From: AC-37 sp035275105
GTDB lineage: Bacteria > Actinomycetota > Thermoleophilia > Solirubrobacterales > Thermoleophilaceae
Direction of reading: 5' to 3'
NCBI GenBank assembly: GCA_035275105.1
Contig: DATENL010000179.1
Location: 25,663-89,662 of the forward strand
Length of the DNA stretch: 64,000 nt
Shown here: one piece after another, positions 1-8,372 of the stretch
Layout: each line of letters starts with the position of its first letter
Position numbering within the stretch: position 1 is the first letter of the stretch
The notes under the pieces: model-generated
What the model was told of the DNA's origin: nothing
Database searches by the model: none
Seen by the model: only the letters and a program-made list of their open reading frames with translations
Position numbers and translations under genes: made by a program

Positions 1-1
1 C

Positions 2-967
2 GCCGACATCTACATCAATACACGATGCAATTTTGGCTGCGAGACCTGTTTCCTTGGCGACGACTATTTCGCCCGGGATCTCGCGATGGGCAGCGACGAG
101 GTTGCGGCAATCGGCGGTTGGCTCGTAGATGCAGGCGTGCGTGACGTGGCGATCCTTGGCGGCGAGCCGACGTTGCACCCCGAGTTCCTTGACGTAATGA
201 CAGCGCTGCGTCAAGTAGGTGTCGGCAACCTACGGCTGATCACCAATGGCACTCCGAGGGCACGCCGCCTGCTCGATGGCCCGCTCGACGGGTTGGTCGA
301 CCTGACCTACGTCAGCCTTGATGGCGCGAGTGCCGAGGTCAACGACGCTTTGCGTGGCAAGGGGACCTTCCGTCACGCGATGCTCGCCATCGAGCTCCTG
401 CGCGACCGCGGCATGCCGTTTGTGATCACGTCCACGCTCGGGGCGGCGGCCGTGAATGAGCTGGACGCCCTGCTCGAGCTCGCCGAGGCGAGCGACTGTC
501 AAGTGCTGAACCTGCACTGGCTCTCGGCTGTGGGCCGTGCGCGCTACCGCGACTTGGCAGTACATCCTTCGCAGTGGCGTGAGGTCGTGTTGCGCATCGC
601 CGACTACACGCCACGACGACGAGGTCTCACGATCGAATGCCAGGTAGGTGCACTCTCTCCGGGCGCGCCGTGGAGTTCCGAGATCGATCCTCGCGCCTGC
701 GCCGTGCGCGAGCGATCGAACCTGCAGTTCATGCCCGACGGCAGGGTTTTCTCGTGTGGCCTGTTGGTCGACACGCCGACACTGGCCGCGTATCACTGGG
801 ATGGAACGCAGCTTCTCGAACGCGCAGGACGGACGGAACTACGCGTCTGTACCGACTTTTGCGCCGACGGCTGCCCGGCCCGGCAGGCCCTTCTTGGGGA
901 GCCCGCTACGGACGAACATCTGCCAGTTTGTATTTACGAGCGCGTGGTCCGGGTCCGGGAGAGCTGA
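2..967 (+). CDS. Radical SAM/SPASM-type protein, 5' end outside window
   Basis: The frame is open from the first bases of the window, so the true start lies upstream. Before the first in-frame ATG (86) it encodes CNFGCETC, the CxxxCxxC motif that ligates the radical-SAM [4Fe-4S] cluster. GGEPTLHPEF follows, typical of SAM binding. The C-terminal part has PDGRVFSCG and CTDFCADGC, resembling a SPASM/twitch auxiliary cluster region. Such enzymes usually modify peptides or small molecules by radical chemistry; the substrate is not evident here. The stop is followed at once by the GTG of the SIR2 gene, so the two are probably cotranslated. The family call is firm; the role is not. Confidence 0.85.
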   Translation, partial: ADIYINTRCNFGCETCFLGDDYFARDLAMGSDEVAAIGGWLVDAGVRDVAILGGEPTLHPEFLDVMTALRQVGVGNLRLITNGTPRARRLLDGPLDGLVDLTYVSLDGASAEVNDALRGKGTFRHAMLAIELLRDRGMPFVITSTLGAAAVNELDALLELAEASDCQVLNLHWLSAVGRARYRDLAVHPSQWREVVLRIADYTPRRRGLTIECQVGALSPGAPWSSEIDPRACAVRERSNLQFMPDGRVFSCGLLVDTPTLAAYHWDGTQLLERAGRTELRVCTDFCADGCPARQALLGEPATDEHLPVCIYERVVRVRES

Positions 968-3712
968 GTGCCGCCCTGGCCCGGCCGGGCGGTGGATACG
1001 GGTGTACTCGCGTCGAGATTGGTCGATCCAAGGGAGGCCCGTGACTACGCATGGTTCCTGGGTGCAGGCGCGTCGAAGTCTTCGGGGGTAGCGCTCGCGT
1101 GGGAGATTCTGCGCGACGCAAAACGGGAGCTCTTTTCTTCCGTGAACGGACGTCCGGCCAATGATGACTCAGAAATCGACACCTGGCTCAAAGGGATCAG
1201 CAGGCTCCAAGATCGCGACCACGCGTACAGCGACGCCCTCGAGTGGCTGCTCCCTAGACCAAGGCAGCGTCGGAACTGGCTGCTGAAGTATCTCGAAGAC
1301 GCAACGCCGTCCCCCGGCTACCTGGGGCTCGTTGAGCTTGCGCGCCGAGACTTGGTTCGGATTGTTCTCACAACGAACTTCGATGACCTAGTACAGCAAG
1401 CCATGTCGCGGGGTGGTCCGCGTCAGCGCCTACGCGAGGTCGCGCACGACCAAGCGGCGGCGGACTTCGAATGGCCACCCAAGCTGTTCACCTTGCTGAA
1501 GTTGCACGGCGACTTCCTGTTCGACTCGATCCGAAACACGCGAGCCGAGGTCGAGCGCCTCGAGACGAATCAGGCTGAGAAGCTGCATCGCTCGGCATCG
1601 GACGGCGGGCTTGTGGTCGTGGGATACGGAGGCGGCGACGAGAGCATCATGTCGGTGCTTGATGACCTAGGTGACGTTCCGCTTGGCCTCTACTGGCTCC
1701 ATCTTCCCGGCGACCGGCCCAATGACCGCATCCGGTCCCTCCTTCGGAACGACTGGGCGTCATCCGTTGAGATAGGCGGCTTCGATGAGTTTGTTGCCCT
1801 TGTGACCAGCAAGGCCAACTACGCCGGTCGCGCGGGCGCGCTCATGCCCGCCGTGCTGCCGATGAGTCCGTCTGCACGCTTCGTGTCGGGCGCTCGGGTC
1901 AGCGAACTTCTAAGTCGCGTCATGGGCGCGTTGGGCTCGAGCTCGGAGCGCGTTTGCGCGATCACTGGGCTACCGGGGGTCGGAAAGACGGCGCTCGCTC
2001 GTCACGCCGCCGAGCGGACTTCGGCGGACTTCGAGCAGACGGTGGCGCTTACGGCTCAGCGCCGCGGAGTTGACTTGGCGAGTGCTTTAGACACGACACT
2101 CCGTGCGCTTGGCCTGCCCGCCAGCTCCGATATTGCACAAGCACAGGCGCGGCTACTCGACGAGCTCGGCTCGCGGCCGATTCTTCTGGTGCTCGACAAC
2201 TTGGATTCGGTGACGCTTGAGCTCGCCGATCTGCTCCGCCTCGTGCCGGCACCGAGTCGCGCACTGGTCACAGTGCGGGATCCGGCCGGGTTGCGCGAGG
2301 CGGGCGTCGCGTTCCGCGAAGTCCGACACGACGGTCTGAGTACCGACGAGCTTCGCGACATGCTTCGACTGCACGCTGAAGCCTCGCCGCGCATCGCAGA
2401 ACGCATTAACGCGCTCGGCGATACCGAGGTACAGCACCTGCTCCAGGCGCTTCGAGGTTGGCCCCAAGCGCTCGTTCTCGTTATCGGACAGCTGGATGAT
2501 CCTCTCGCCGACGTGTCTTCGGCGGCCACGCTGACGGCCGGCGGGGACCTAGTGCAACGGCTCCTAAGCGACGGATACGAGACCTTGAGCGCAGAGGCCA
2601 AGCGGGTCCTTGGTGCCGCCGCAGCCTTCGACGCGACGCTCACCCCGGAGGGTGCGAGGAGCGTGTCTGTGCTTGGGGATGCCCGTTCCCGCGAGGGTCT
2701 TGCGACCCTCCTTGAACGTCGATGGCTATTGGAGCTGGGGCCGCGAACCTATGCCTTCGCGCACCCTCTCGTGGAAGAATTCGTCCGCTCGTTGCGGGAC
2801 CGTCGTAGCAGCAGCCGGAGATCCCGCGCGTTGGGCCACCTCGAGCGCTGGCTTGCGAGGTACGGTGGGCAACCGGATCCGGAATGGTCGAACTTTCGGG
2901 AGCTGGATCGCGAGTTCGAGAACGTCCGGGCCGCGCTGGAAGATGCACTACGTGAACGGGCACTAAAGCGAATGACGGACATGATGCGACCGGCGTTTTC
3001 GTACTCCGTTGAGCGCGGGCATTGGAGCTGGACCGACGCGCTTGCACGACGAGCGCTCGCCGCCCGCCCTTCCGCTGGGCTGCGAGCGGAGTGGCTAGTG
3101 TGGCGGAGCTGGTTAGCGCTCTACTTGCGTCTCGATCCTAACGAGTCGGCGAGGCTCGCCGAAGAGGCGCTCGCCACCAACACGAACCGCCGGAGGCCCC
3201 GCTTTGAGGCCCACCGGCGCGCGCTTACGGCGCTTGCGCGCACCGGCGATTTCTCGCGCGCCCGCCGGCATGCGGCCGACGCCGAGAAGCTGCGTCCAAC
3301 ACTGGGACGCCGCGACTCGGACGAAGGCATCGATCTGCTGAATGCGGTCGCGGCGCTCGACTTGCACGAGGGACACGCGCGAGGCCGCCCGACCTTGGTG
3401 AGACGCGCTCTCGCCCAGTATCGCGAGGCCTATGACCTTTGCTCCTCACGCGCGCAACCGAACACTCGCGAGCTCGGCATCGCTCTTCTCGGTCAAGCTC
3501 GAGCCCTTCGCGTGCTTGGCGAGGACGAAGATGCCCTCGACACGGCGCTGCGCGCGGTGAAGGATGCCGGTTCAATTCGGTGGCTACGCGGCCAAGAGGA
3601 GGGCAATCATCTCGTCGCGGAGCTAGCGGACGACCTTGGACGCCCGGACATGGCTCGCGCAGCGCGAGCCTTCGCCGATGCGACCGGCGCGGCGCTGAGG
3701 CGCGCGTCGTGA
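968..3712 (+). CDS. SIR2-STAND NTPase-TPR protein (predicted Avs-type defence)
   Basis: This 914-residue protein has three parts. An N-terminal SIR2-like domain shows GAGAS (32-36), TTNFDD with Asn137, and KLHGD with His180, the residues used by NADase-type SIR2 effectors. A STAND/NB-ARC NTPase follows, with P-loop GLPGVGKT (334-341) and Walker B VLDNLDS (407-413). The C-terminal third is helical and repeat-like (TPR), the usual sensor part. SIR2-STAND proteins (Avs5-like) are known antiphage NTPases that deplete NAD on sensing phage proteins; that role is inferred here. The GTG start lies directly after the upstream stop, and the 3' end overlaps the NUDIX gene by 4 nt. Confidence 0.85.
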   Translation: MPPWPGRAVDTGVLASRLVDPREARDYAWFLGAGASKSSGVALAWEILRDAKRELFSSVNGRPANDDSEIDTWLKGISRLQDRDHAYSDALEWLLPRPRQRRNWLLKYLEDATPSPGYLGLVELARRDLVRIVLTTNFDDLVQQAMSRGGPRQRLREVAHDQAAADFEWPPKLFTLLKLHGDFLFDSIRNTRAEVERLETNQAEKLHRSASDGGLVVVGYGGGDESIMSVLDDLGDVPLGLYWLHLPGDRPNDRIRSLLRNDWASSVEIGGFDEFVALVTSKANYAGRAGALMPAVLPMSPSARFVSGARVSELLSRVMGALGSSSERVCAITGLPGVGKTALARHAAERTSADFEQTVALTAQRRGVDLASALDTTLRALGLPASSDIAQAQARLLDELGSRPILLVLDNLDSVTLELADLLRLVPAPSRALVTVRDPAGLREAGVAFREVRHDGLSTDELRDMLRLHAEASPRIAERINALGDTEVQHLLQALRGWPQALVLVIGQLDDPLADVSSAATLTAGGDLVQRLLSDGYETLSAEAKRVLGAAAAFDATLTPEGARSVSVLGDARSREGLATLLERRWLLELGPRTYAFAHPLVEEFVRSLRDRRSSSRRSRALGHLERWLARYGGQPDPEWSNFRELDREFENVRAALEDALRERALKRMTDMMRPAFSYSVERGHWSWTDALARRALAARPSAGLRAEWLVWRSWLALYLRLDPNESARLAEEALATNTNRRRPRFEAHRRALTALARTGDFSRARRHAADAEKLRPTLGRRDSDEGIDLLNAVAALDLHEGHARGRPTLVRRALAQYREAYDLCSSRAQPNTRELGIALLGQARALRVLGEDEDALDTALRAVKDAGSIRWLRGQEEGNHLVAELADDLGRPDMARAARAFADATGAALRRAS

Positions 3713-4530
3713 GCATCGCTCGACCACCCCTGAATGTCCCCTCGCCACGGCCGACAGTCGGAGTACAGGCAGCGGTCTTCCGCGGCAGCAAGGTGCTGCT
3801 CCAGCGGCGAGCGAATGTTTTCGGTCATGGGACGTGGGGCCTGCCGGGTGGGCATCTGGAATTCGGCGAATCGTTCGAGGAGGCCGCGAGTCGCGAGTTG
3901 GCAGAGGAATGCGGCCTGCGAGCGACCAAACTGCGGACCGTGCTGCCGCACAACACGCCGTACGAGCGCACGCATTACGTACAGATCGCGGTCGAAGTCC
4001 TGGCGTGGCAGGGTGAACCACGAGTGTTGGAGCCGGAGCGCTGTAGCGAGCTGGAGTTCTTCAGGCTGACAGAGCTCCCGCGTCCGCTTTTCGAGCCCTC
4101 CGTGCACATACTGCATCATCTGAGTGCGAGAGAGCATACGGATGCGGTGCAGCAGCGTCTATCTCTTAATTTGGTGCTACATCGCGATGACGGTGTCCCC
4201 ATCCGAGCCCTCGCATTTGTGCTACTCCTCGGCCACTCGGGCCTCGGGCTTCAACGTGTGTTCACTCCAGACCGCCGAAAGCCGAAACGGGTCGGCGTCA
4301 GACGCTTTCCGACGCCTGACGATGCTTGGGGGTGGCTCCGTTCGCAGCTCGCCCTGCGCGTAGAGGAGGGTTACATTCTGCAGGACTGTCGCGGAGATGT
4401 TCCACTCGACAAAGTGTTGGATAGCTTCCCTGCATCCCATCCGATCGCGGTGCGTAGGTTGGTGGCAGAACAAGAGCCGACCGTCCATCCGCACCAGCTC
4501 GGCTTGCTGCCTGAACACGCTGGCTGGTGA
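3709..4530 (+). CDS. NUDIX hydrolase with C-terminal extension
   Basis: The GTG at 3709 overlaps the upstream stop (GTGA) and gives a 273-residue protein; an open frame extends further upstream, but only inside the SIR2 gene. Residues 48-70 match the Nudix box GX5EX7REUXEEXGU exactly (E54, R62, E63, E66, E67). NUDIX enzymes cleave nucleoside diphosphates linked to another group, such as ADP-ribose or NADH. About 120 residues after the NUDIX fold are not recognised. Next to a SIR2 effector, an ADP-ribose or NAD-related substrate is a plausible but untested idea. The 3' end overlaps the next gene by 4 nt. Confidence 0.85.
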   Translation: MSIARPPLNVPSPRPTVGVQAAVFRGSKVLLQRRANVFGHGTWGLPGGHLEFGESFEEAASRELAEECGLRATKLRTVLPHNTPYERTHYVQIAVEVLAWQGEPRVLEPERCSELEFFRLTELPRPLFEPSVHILHHLSAREHTDAVQQRLSLNLVLHRDDGVPIRALAFVLLLGHSGLGLQRVFTPDRRKPKRVGVRRFPTPDDAWGWLRSQLALRVEEGYILQDCRGDVPLDKVLDSFPASHPIAVRRLVAEQEPTVHPHQLGLLPEHAGW

Positions 4531-5300
4531 CGGAGAAGCGCCTCCGCTTGGGGGGCTTGCTCCAACGCAGCAAGCGAACACCGCGGACCTACTGGAGCCA
4601 AAACGACTTCGTGCGCGGTCGCCCGAAACCCGGAAGCCTCTGGTGGGTCCGCTCCTTGGCTGACGACGCCGCGGAACGCTACCGACACAGTCAGGGGCCT
4701 TGGGAACCGGCGCAGGTCACTAGGTTCTTTGTCGAACTCTATCGGTCTGCGCGCAGCGCGGAAGATTTCGTGATTCAGGAGTACATTGAGCCCCGAGTTG
4801 CCGGCGCCTCCGTGCGTGCACGGGACTTCTTGCTAAGTGAGGGCGTCAGCGGAGCTGCGGAACGCATGCTGCGCGGTGGTGGCTTCGGGGATATGGTCGC
4901 CTCATACCGCGGTTCTTTGGCGTGGCGGGTGTCTCGCGATGCGGTTCACGTAAGCCAGGCCGAAGCTCTGACCGAAGCCCACCGCAGCATTCCGACCGAA
5001 GAGAACGCCTTGTGGGAGTGGATTGTCGATGCGGACGGTCGGGTGTTTCACGTCGATCGTAAGCCGCTTGAGGCGGGGTTCCTTCAAGAGGTCCCGCACC
5101 TCGCCCCTCCCGCGCACTGGCTTCTAGGACGCTCGACAAAACCACGGGAAGCAGAACTGACGCTACCGGACACGTCTATCAGGAACCTCGCGATGCTACG
5201 CGAGCCAGCGGTGGTACGCATTGCCCGCGGCTCCCCGCTCGCACACCTGTGCCATGAAGCGGTTCGTCGCGGCTGCACCGTGGTGCTTGCAGTGCAGTGA
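4527..5300 (+). CDS. PEP-synthase/PPDK-like protein (ATP-grasp remnant plus swivel-like end)
   Basis: A 257-residue protein starts at a GTG overlapping the NUDIX stop. Residues around FVIQEYIEP and WIVDADGRVFHVDRKPL resemble the end of the ATP-binding half of PEP synthase/PPDK. The C-terminal GSPLAHLCHEAVRRGC resembles the mobile phosphohistidine domain, including a His after a GSPL-type turn. It is far shorter than PEP synthase and lacks the PEP-binding barrel. It may be a phosphotransfer or ATP-grasp enzyme acting with the other block A genes. The family call rests on short motifs only. Confidence 0.45.
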   Translation: MTEKRLRLGGLLQRSKRTPRTYWSQNDFVRGRPKPGSLWWVRSLADDAAERYRHSQGPWEPAQVTRFFVELYRSARSAEDFVIQEYIEPRVAGASVRARDFLLSEGVSGAAERMLRGGGFGDMVASYRGSLAWRVSRDAVHVSQAEALTEAHRSIPTEENALWEWIVDADGRVFHVDRKPLEAGFLQEVPHLAPPAHWLLGRSTKPREAELTLPDTSIRNLAMLREPAVVRIARGSPLAHLCHEAVRRGCTVVLAVQ

Positions 5301-5735
5301 CGGCGGCCTAGCGGGAGCCGGCCGGTGACGAGCGTCTCGATCCAAAGGGCGATCGCGAGCGCGATGCCATCAGCTCGCCCCCGCGCCGACAGGGCGAGCG
5401 GTCGATGCGCCCACGACCGCGGAGTGCGTACGTGTCGGTAGTCGCTCTTTATCGAGCGCTGCCGACCGCGAGATCACCTAAGCCTGACAGTCGTCGATCA
5501 CGCCGGTGACGGGAACCTCCAGCCGGTAGCGGTGGCGAGACCGCGGCTCGCTCCCGCGTTGCCGACGCTGCGCCCTTGCACGTGGTCAGGGCGCCGGATA
5601 AGATGAGTTTGCGCTCAGGCAAGCGCTCCGTACGGCTGGACCGTAATCGCCAGCCGGCTAACCGGAAAACCGTCTTGGACGAGCCCGTTGGCGCGCAACA
5701 AGCGCGTGAGTGAGGGGCTAATCGAGGAGGACCGC
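5301..5735. other. Intergenic region between the two defence blocks
   Basis: No convincing gene is seen in these 435 bases. They hold a weak hairpin (CGCTC/GAGCG near 5443-5458) that may end block A, and the promoter of block B at 5576-5604. The leader between that promoter and the ATG at 5736 is about 120 nt long. Confidence 0.6.
5576..5604 (+). promoter_or_regulatory. Sigma70-type promoter of block B
   Basis: TTGCAC (5576-5581) and TAAGAT (5599-5604) are separated by exactly 17 nt, close to the sigma70 consensus. This is the best promoter match seen in the island and lies upstream of the EVE-like and methylase genes. Confidence 0.6.
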
Positions 5736-6296
5736 ATGACGGAAGGCAGGCCCGACCGAAACGAGCAACGTGCCGCGCGCGCGCTCGCCGCGAGTCGCGG
5801 GATTACCTACATGCAGGCACTTAACCAGCTGCGCCAGCCCGTCCAGGGCTGGATCAAGTGCCTGCACTACCACGACGACGGCTGGACGATTCAGCCAGGA
5901 GAGGAAACGTGGATCAGTGATATCGGTCGCATCGACTCCCGTGGCCACCGTGTGTATCGACGCGACGGGACACCCTGGGGCGAGCCGAGCTGGAAGGTCG
6001 CTGATCAGGTCGGCCTCTACCTCGGCGGCACTCTGAGAGTGCCGATCGTGGTTGAAGTAATCGAGTCGCCCGAGTTCAACCCAGAGCTCGTCCAGGCCGA
6101 GGCTCACGGTGGGGAGAACGACGCAGGCGAACGATGGCCCTGGGTAACGTGGGTCCGCGGTTTGCACCGCGCTCACCTCGACGACGCGCCCACACTCGAT
6201 GACTTGAGGCTCCCGCATAAGATCGTCGAGCGCCGAGCGCGCTTCAAGATCGACAGCCGTACGTTGGAGCTGCTGAGAAGCGAACTCGGCGGCTAG
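5736..6296 (+). CDS. EVE/PUA-like small protein
   Basis: The ATG at 5736 has a strong ribosome site (GAGGAGG, 5724-5730) 5 nt upstream, so it is preferred over a TTG at 5688; the product is 186 residues. A basic N-terminus precedes a beta-rich, Trp-rich core (WIKCLHYHDDGW, VVEVIESPEFNPELV, ERWPWVTWVRGL). Its layout recalls EVE/PUA-like domains, which read modified bases and are frequent beside restriction systems. Position just upstream of a cytosine methylase supports that reading. The fold assignment is by pattern only and could be wrong. Confidence 0.45.
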   Translation: MTEGRPDRNEQRAARALAASRGITYMQALNQLRQPVQGWIKCLHYHDDGWTIQPGEETWISDIGRIDSRGHRVYRRDGTPWGEPSWKVADQVGLYLGGTLRVPIVVEVIESPEFNPELVQAEAHGGENDAGERWPWVTWVRGLHRAHLDDAPTLDDLRLPHKIVERRARFKIDSRTLELLRSELGG

Positions 6297-6443
6297 ATGA
6301 GGCCCGCTGTCGATCGCAGTTGAGCCGGACGCTGCATTCACCGTCATCGCAAATAGCGTCTTCCCGCGGTGCGGTCCGCCGCTCGCGCGGGTAGCGTTGC
6401 GCCCGCGCCCGAGCGGCAGGCCCGGGGGCGGCCACATCCAACA

Positions 6444-8372
6444 ATGGGGACCACGACATCGACACCGGCGCGGCCGCGGCGTACCGCCGTGCCCCATCAC
6501 CGGGGACGGGCCGTCCGCCTCCAACGCGCGCCGGACAGCCCAGACCCGGCGGATCTCCGCGCGGTGCGGCGGTGGGTGCGAAGTGCCGTGCGACCGACGG
6601 CGATCGACCTCTTCTCGGGTGCGGGTGGACTGAGTCTCGGGCTGCGTGATGCGGGGTTCACGGTTCTGGTCGGTGCCGACTCGGACCGCTGGGCGGTGGA
6701 GACGCACACGGCGAACGTCGGGGGGCTCGGTTACACGGGGGATCTCGCAGAGCCGACAGAGATCCTCGACCGACTTGACGCTTGGGGAATCCGCGAGGTG
6801 GATCTCGTGGCCGGGGGTCCGCCGTGCCAGCCATTCTCGCGCGCCGGCAGCTCGAAGATCCGAAGCTTGGTTCGTGACGGAACCCGCAACGGAGATGACC
6901 CGCGTGCCGGTCTGTGGCGCGGCTTCATGGCCGTCGTCCGCCATCTTCGACCGCGTGCGGTGCTGGTGGAGAACGTTCCCGAGCTGCCCCGGTGGGATGA
7001 CGGGGCGGTGCTGGCAGGCTTCTATGAGTCGCTGCGCGAGCTCGGCTATGAGGTGGATGCCCGCATCGTCGACGCCTTTCGGCATGGCGTTCCGCAGCAT
7101 CGCGCTCGCCTCTTCATTGTCGGCATCCGCGGTGCCGGTGCCTTCGAGTGGCCTGACCCAAGCGGCCGCGCGCCGACACTCAGAGACGCGATTGGCGACC
7201 TGCCCCCCGTGCCGCCCGCCCATCGGGAGGAGCGATCCCTCTACCTCGGTCGCCCGACGACACGACTCCAGCGGCGGCTGCGGCGCAGTCTTCCGCGCAC
7301 TGAGCGGGATTGGATTACCGATCACATCACACGGGATGTGCGCGCCGATGACGCCGAGGCGTTTCAGCTCTTGGGTGAGGGTCAGACCTATGGCGATCTA
7401 CCGGCGCGCCTTCAGCGCTATCGCACCGACATCTTCGACGATAAGTACAAACGTCTCTCCTGGAATGAGGTGAGCCGGTCGATCACCGCGCACATCGCGA
7501 AGGACGGCTACTGGTACATCCATCCGGACCAGCACAGGACGCTGTCAATTCGCGAGGCCGCGCGCGTGCAGACATTCCCCGACACTTTCAGGTTTGCGGG
7601 AGAGCCGACGCACCGGCTGCGTCAGATCGGCAATGCCGTGCCGCCGCTCCTCGCCGAGGCGCTGGGTCGCGAGCTGGCGCTTGCGCTGGAGCGGCGCGGT
7701 TCGCGAGCGACCGCGCAACGCGACCGCCTCCGCGCCGATCTGATGCGGTGGCACGACGGACATGCGCGCAGCTACCCGTGGCGACGCCCGGGGGTGACAC
7801 CCTGGCAGGTGTTGATGGCCGAGATGTGCCTGCACCGCACGCGAGCCGATCAGGTGGTCCCTGTCTTCGAAGCCTTGGTTCGGCTGGCCCCGACGCCCGC
7901 GGCGATGGTGGAGAACGCGTCGGGCGCGCTCGAGGCAATGCGCTCCCTCGGGCTCCGCTGGCGTGCGGAGAACATGATCGAGGTCGCCCGCGTGCTTGAA
8001 CGCGACCATGGTGGCCAGGTCCCCGACACTGAGCTCGGGCTCCGTGCGCTCCCGGGGGTTGGCGACTACGTGGCCCAGGCGGTCCTCTGCTTCGGCTACG
8101 GCAGGCGTGCCGTCCTGATTGACACCAACACCGTGCGAATCATCAGCCGCCTTCATCGCCGCGATCACACGAGACGCTGGCAGTTGCGGCTCGATCTGCA
8201 CCGGCTCGCGGGCCGCGCGGGCCCGGATCCCGCCTTCAACTATGCGCTGCTCGACCTTGGTGCCCTGGTATGTCCGGCGGGCGAGCCGCGATGCCACCTC
8301 TGCCCAATACGGAACCACTGTGCAACCGGTTCTGACGCGGAGCCGCCGCCGCAGATGGAGTTCTCGAGCTGA
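6444..8372 (+). CDS. C5-cytosine DNA methyltransferase fused to G/T-mismatch-type DNA glycosylase
   Basis: Taking the ATG at 6444 (an in-frame GTG at 6369 is possible), this is a 642-residue fusion. The first about 410 residues are a C5 methylase: FSGAGG (57-62), PPCQPFS with catalytic Cys (126-132), ENV (176), QHRARLF and a GNAVPP end. The last about 210 residues are an HhH-GPD glycosylase: LPGVGDY (536-542), catalytic-type Asp560 in IDTNTVR, and a [4Fe-4S] motif C-x6-C-x2-C-x5-C (C610, 617, 620, 626). Tyr542, where EndoIII has Lys, matches the archaeal mismatch glycosylase Mig.MthI. The fusion probably repairs T:G pairs left by deaminated 5mC made by the same protein. The stop overlaps the next gene. 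Confidence 0.9.
   Translation: MGTTTSTPARPRRTAVPHHRGRAVRLQRAPDSPDPADLRAVRRWVRSAVRPTAIDLFSGAGGLSLGLRDAGFTVLVGADSDRWAVETHTANVGGLGYTGDLAEPTEILDRLDAWGIREVDLVAGGPPCQPFSRAGSSKIRSLVRDGTRNGDDPRAGLWRGFMAVVRHLRPRAVLVENVPELPRWDDGAVLAGFYESLRELGYEVDARIVDAFRHGVPQHRARLFIVGIRGAGAFEWPDPSGRAPTLRDAIGDLPPVPPAHREERSLYLGRPTTRLQRRLRRSLPRTERDWITDHITRDVRADDAEAFQLLGEGQTYGDLPARLQRYRTDIFDDKYKRLSWNEVSRSITAHIAKDGYWYIHPDQHRTLSIREAARVQTFPDTFRFAGEPTHRLRQIGNAVPPLLAEALGRELALALERRGSRATAQRDRLRADLMRWHDGHARSYPWRRPGVTPWQVLMAEMCLHRTRADQVVPVFEALVRLAPTPAAMVENASGALEAMRSLGLRWRAENMIEVARVLERDHGGQVPDTELGLRALPGVGDYVAQAVLCFGYGRRAVLIDTNTVRIISRLHRRDHTRRWQLRLDLHRLAGRAGPDPAFNYALLDLGALVCPAGEPRCHLCPIRNHCATGSDAEPPPQMEFSS

Noticed and set aside
2..967. 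Prokaryotic viperin-like antiviral enzyme
   Set aside because: The radical-SAM motif surroundings and the late SPASM-like Cys cluster (CTDFCADGC) fit a SPASM enzyme better; viperin-type blocks are not seen.
6444..8372. Artificial join of two genes (methylase and MutY)
   Set aside because: The frame is continuous with sensible sequence across the junction (ALERRGSRATAQRDRLRADL) and no internal start with a ribosome site is seen.
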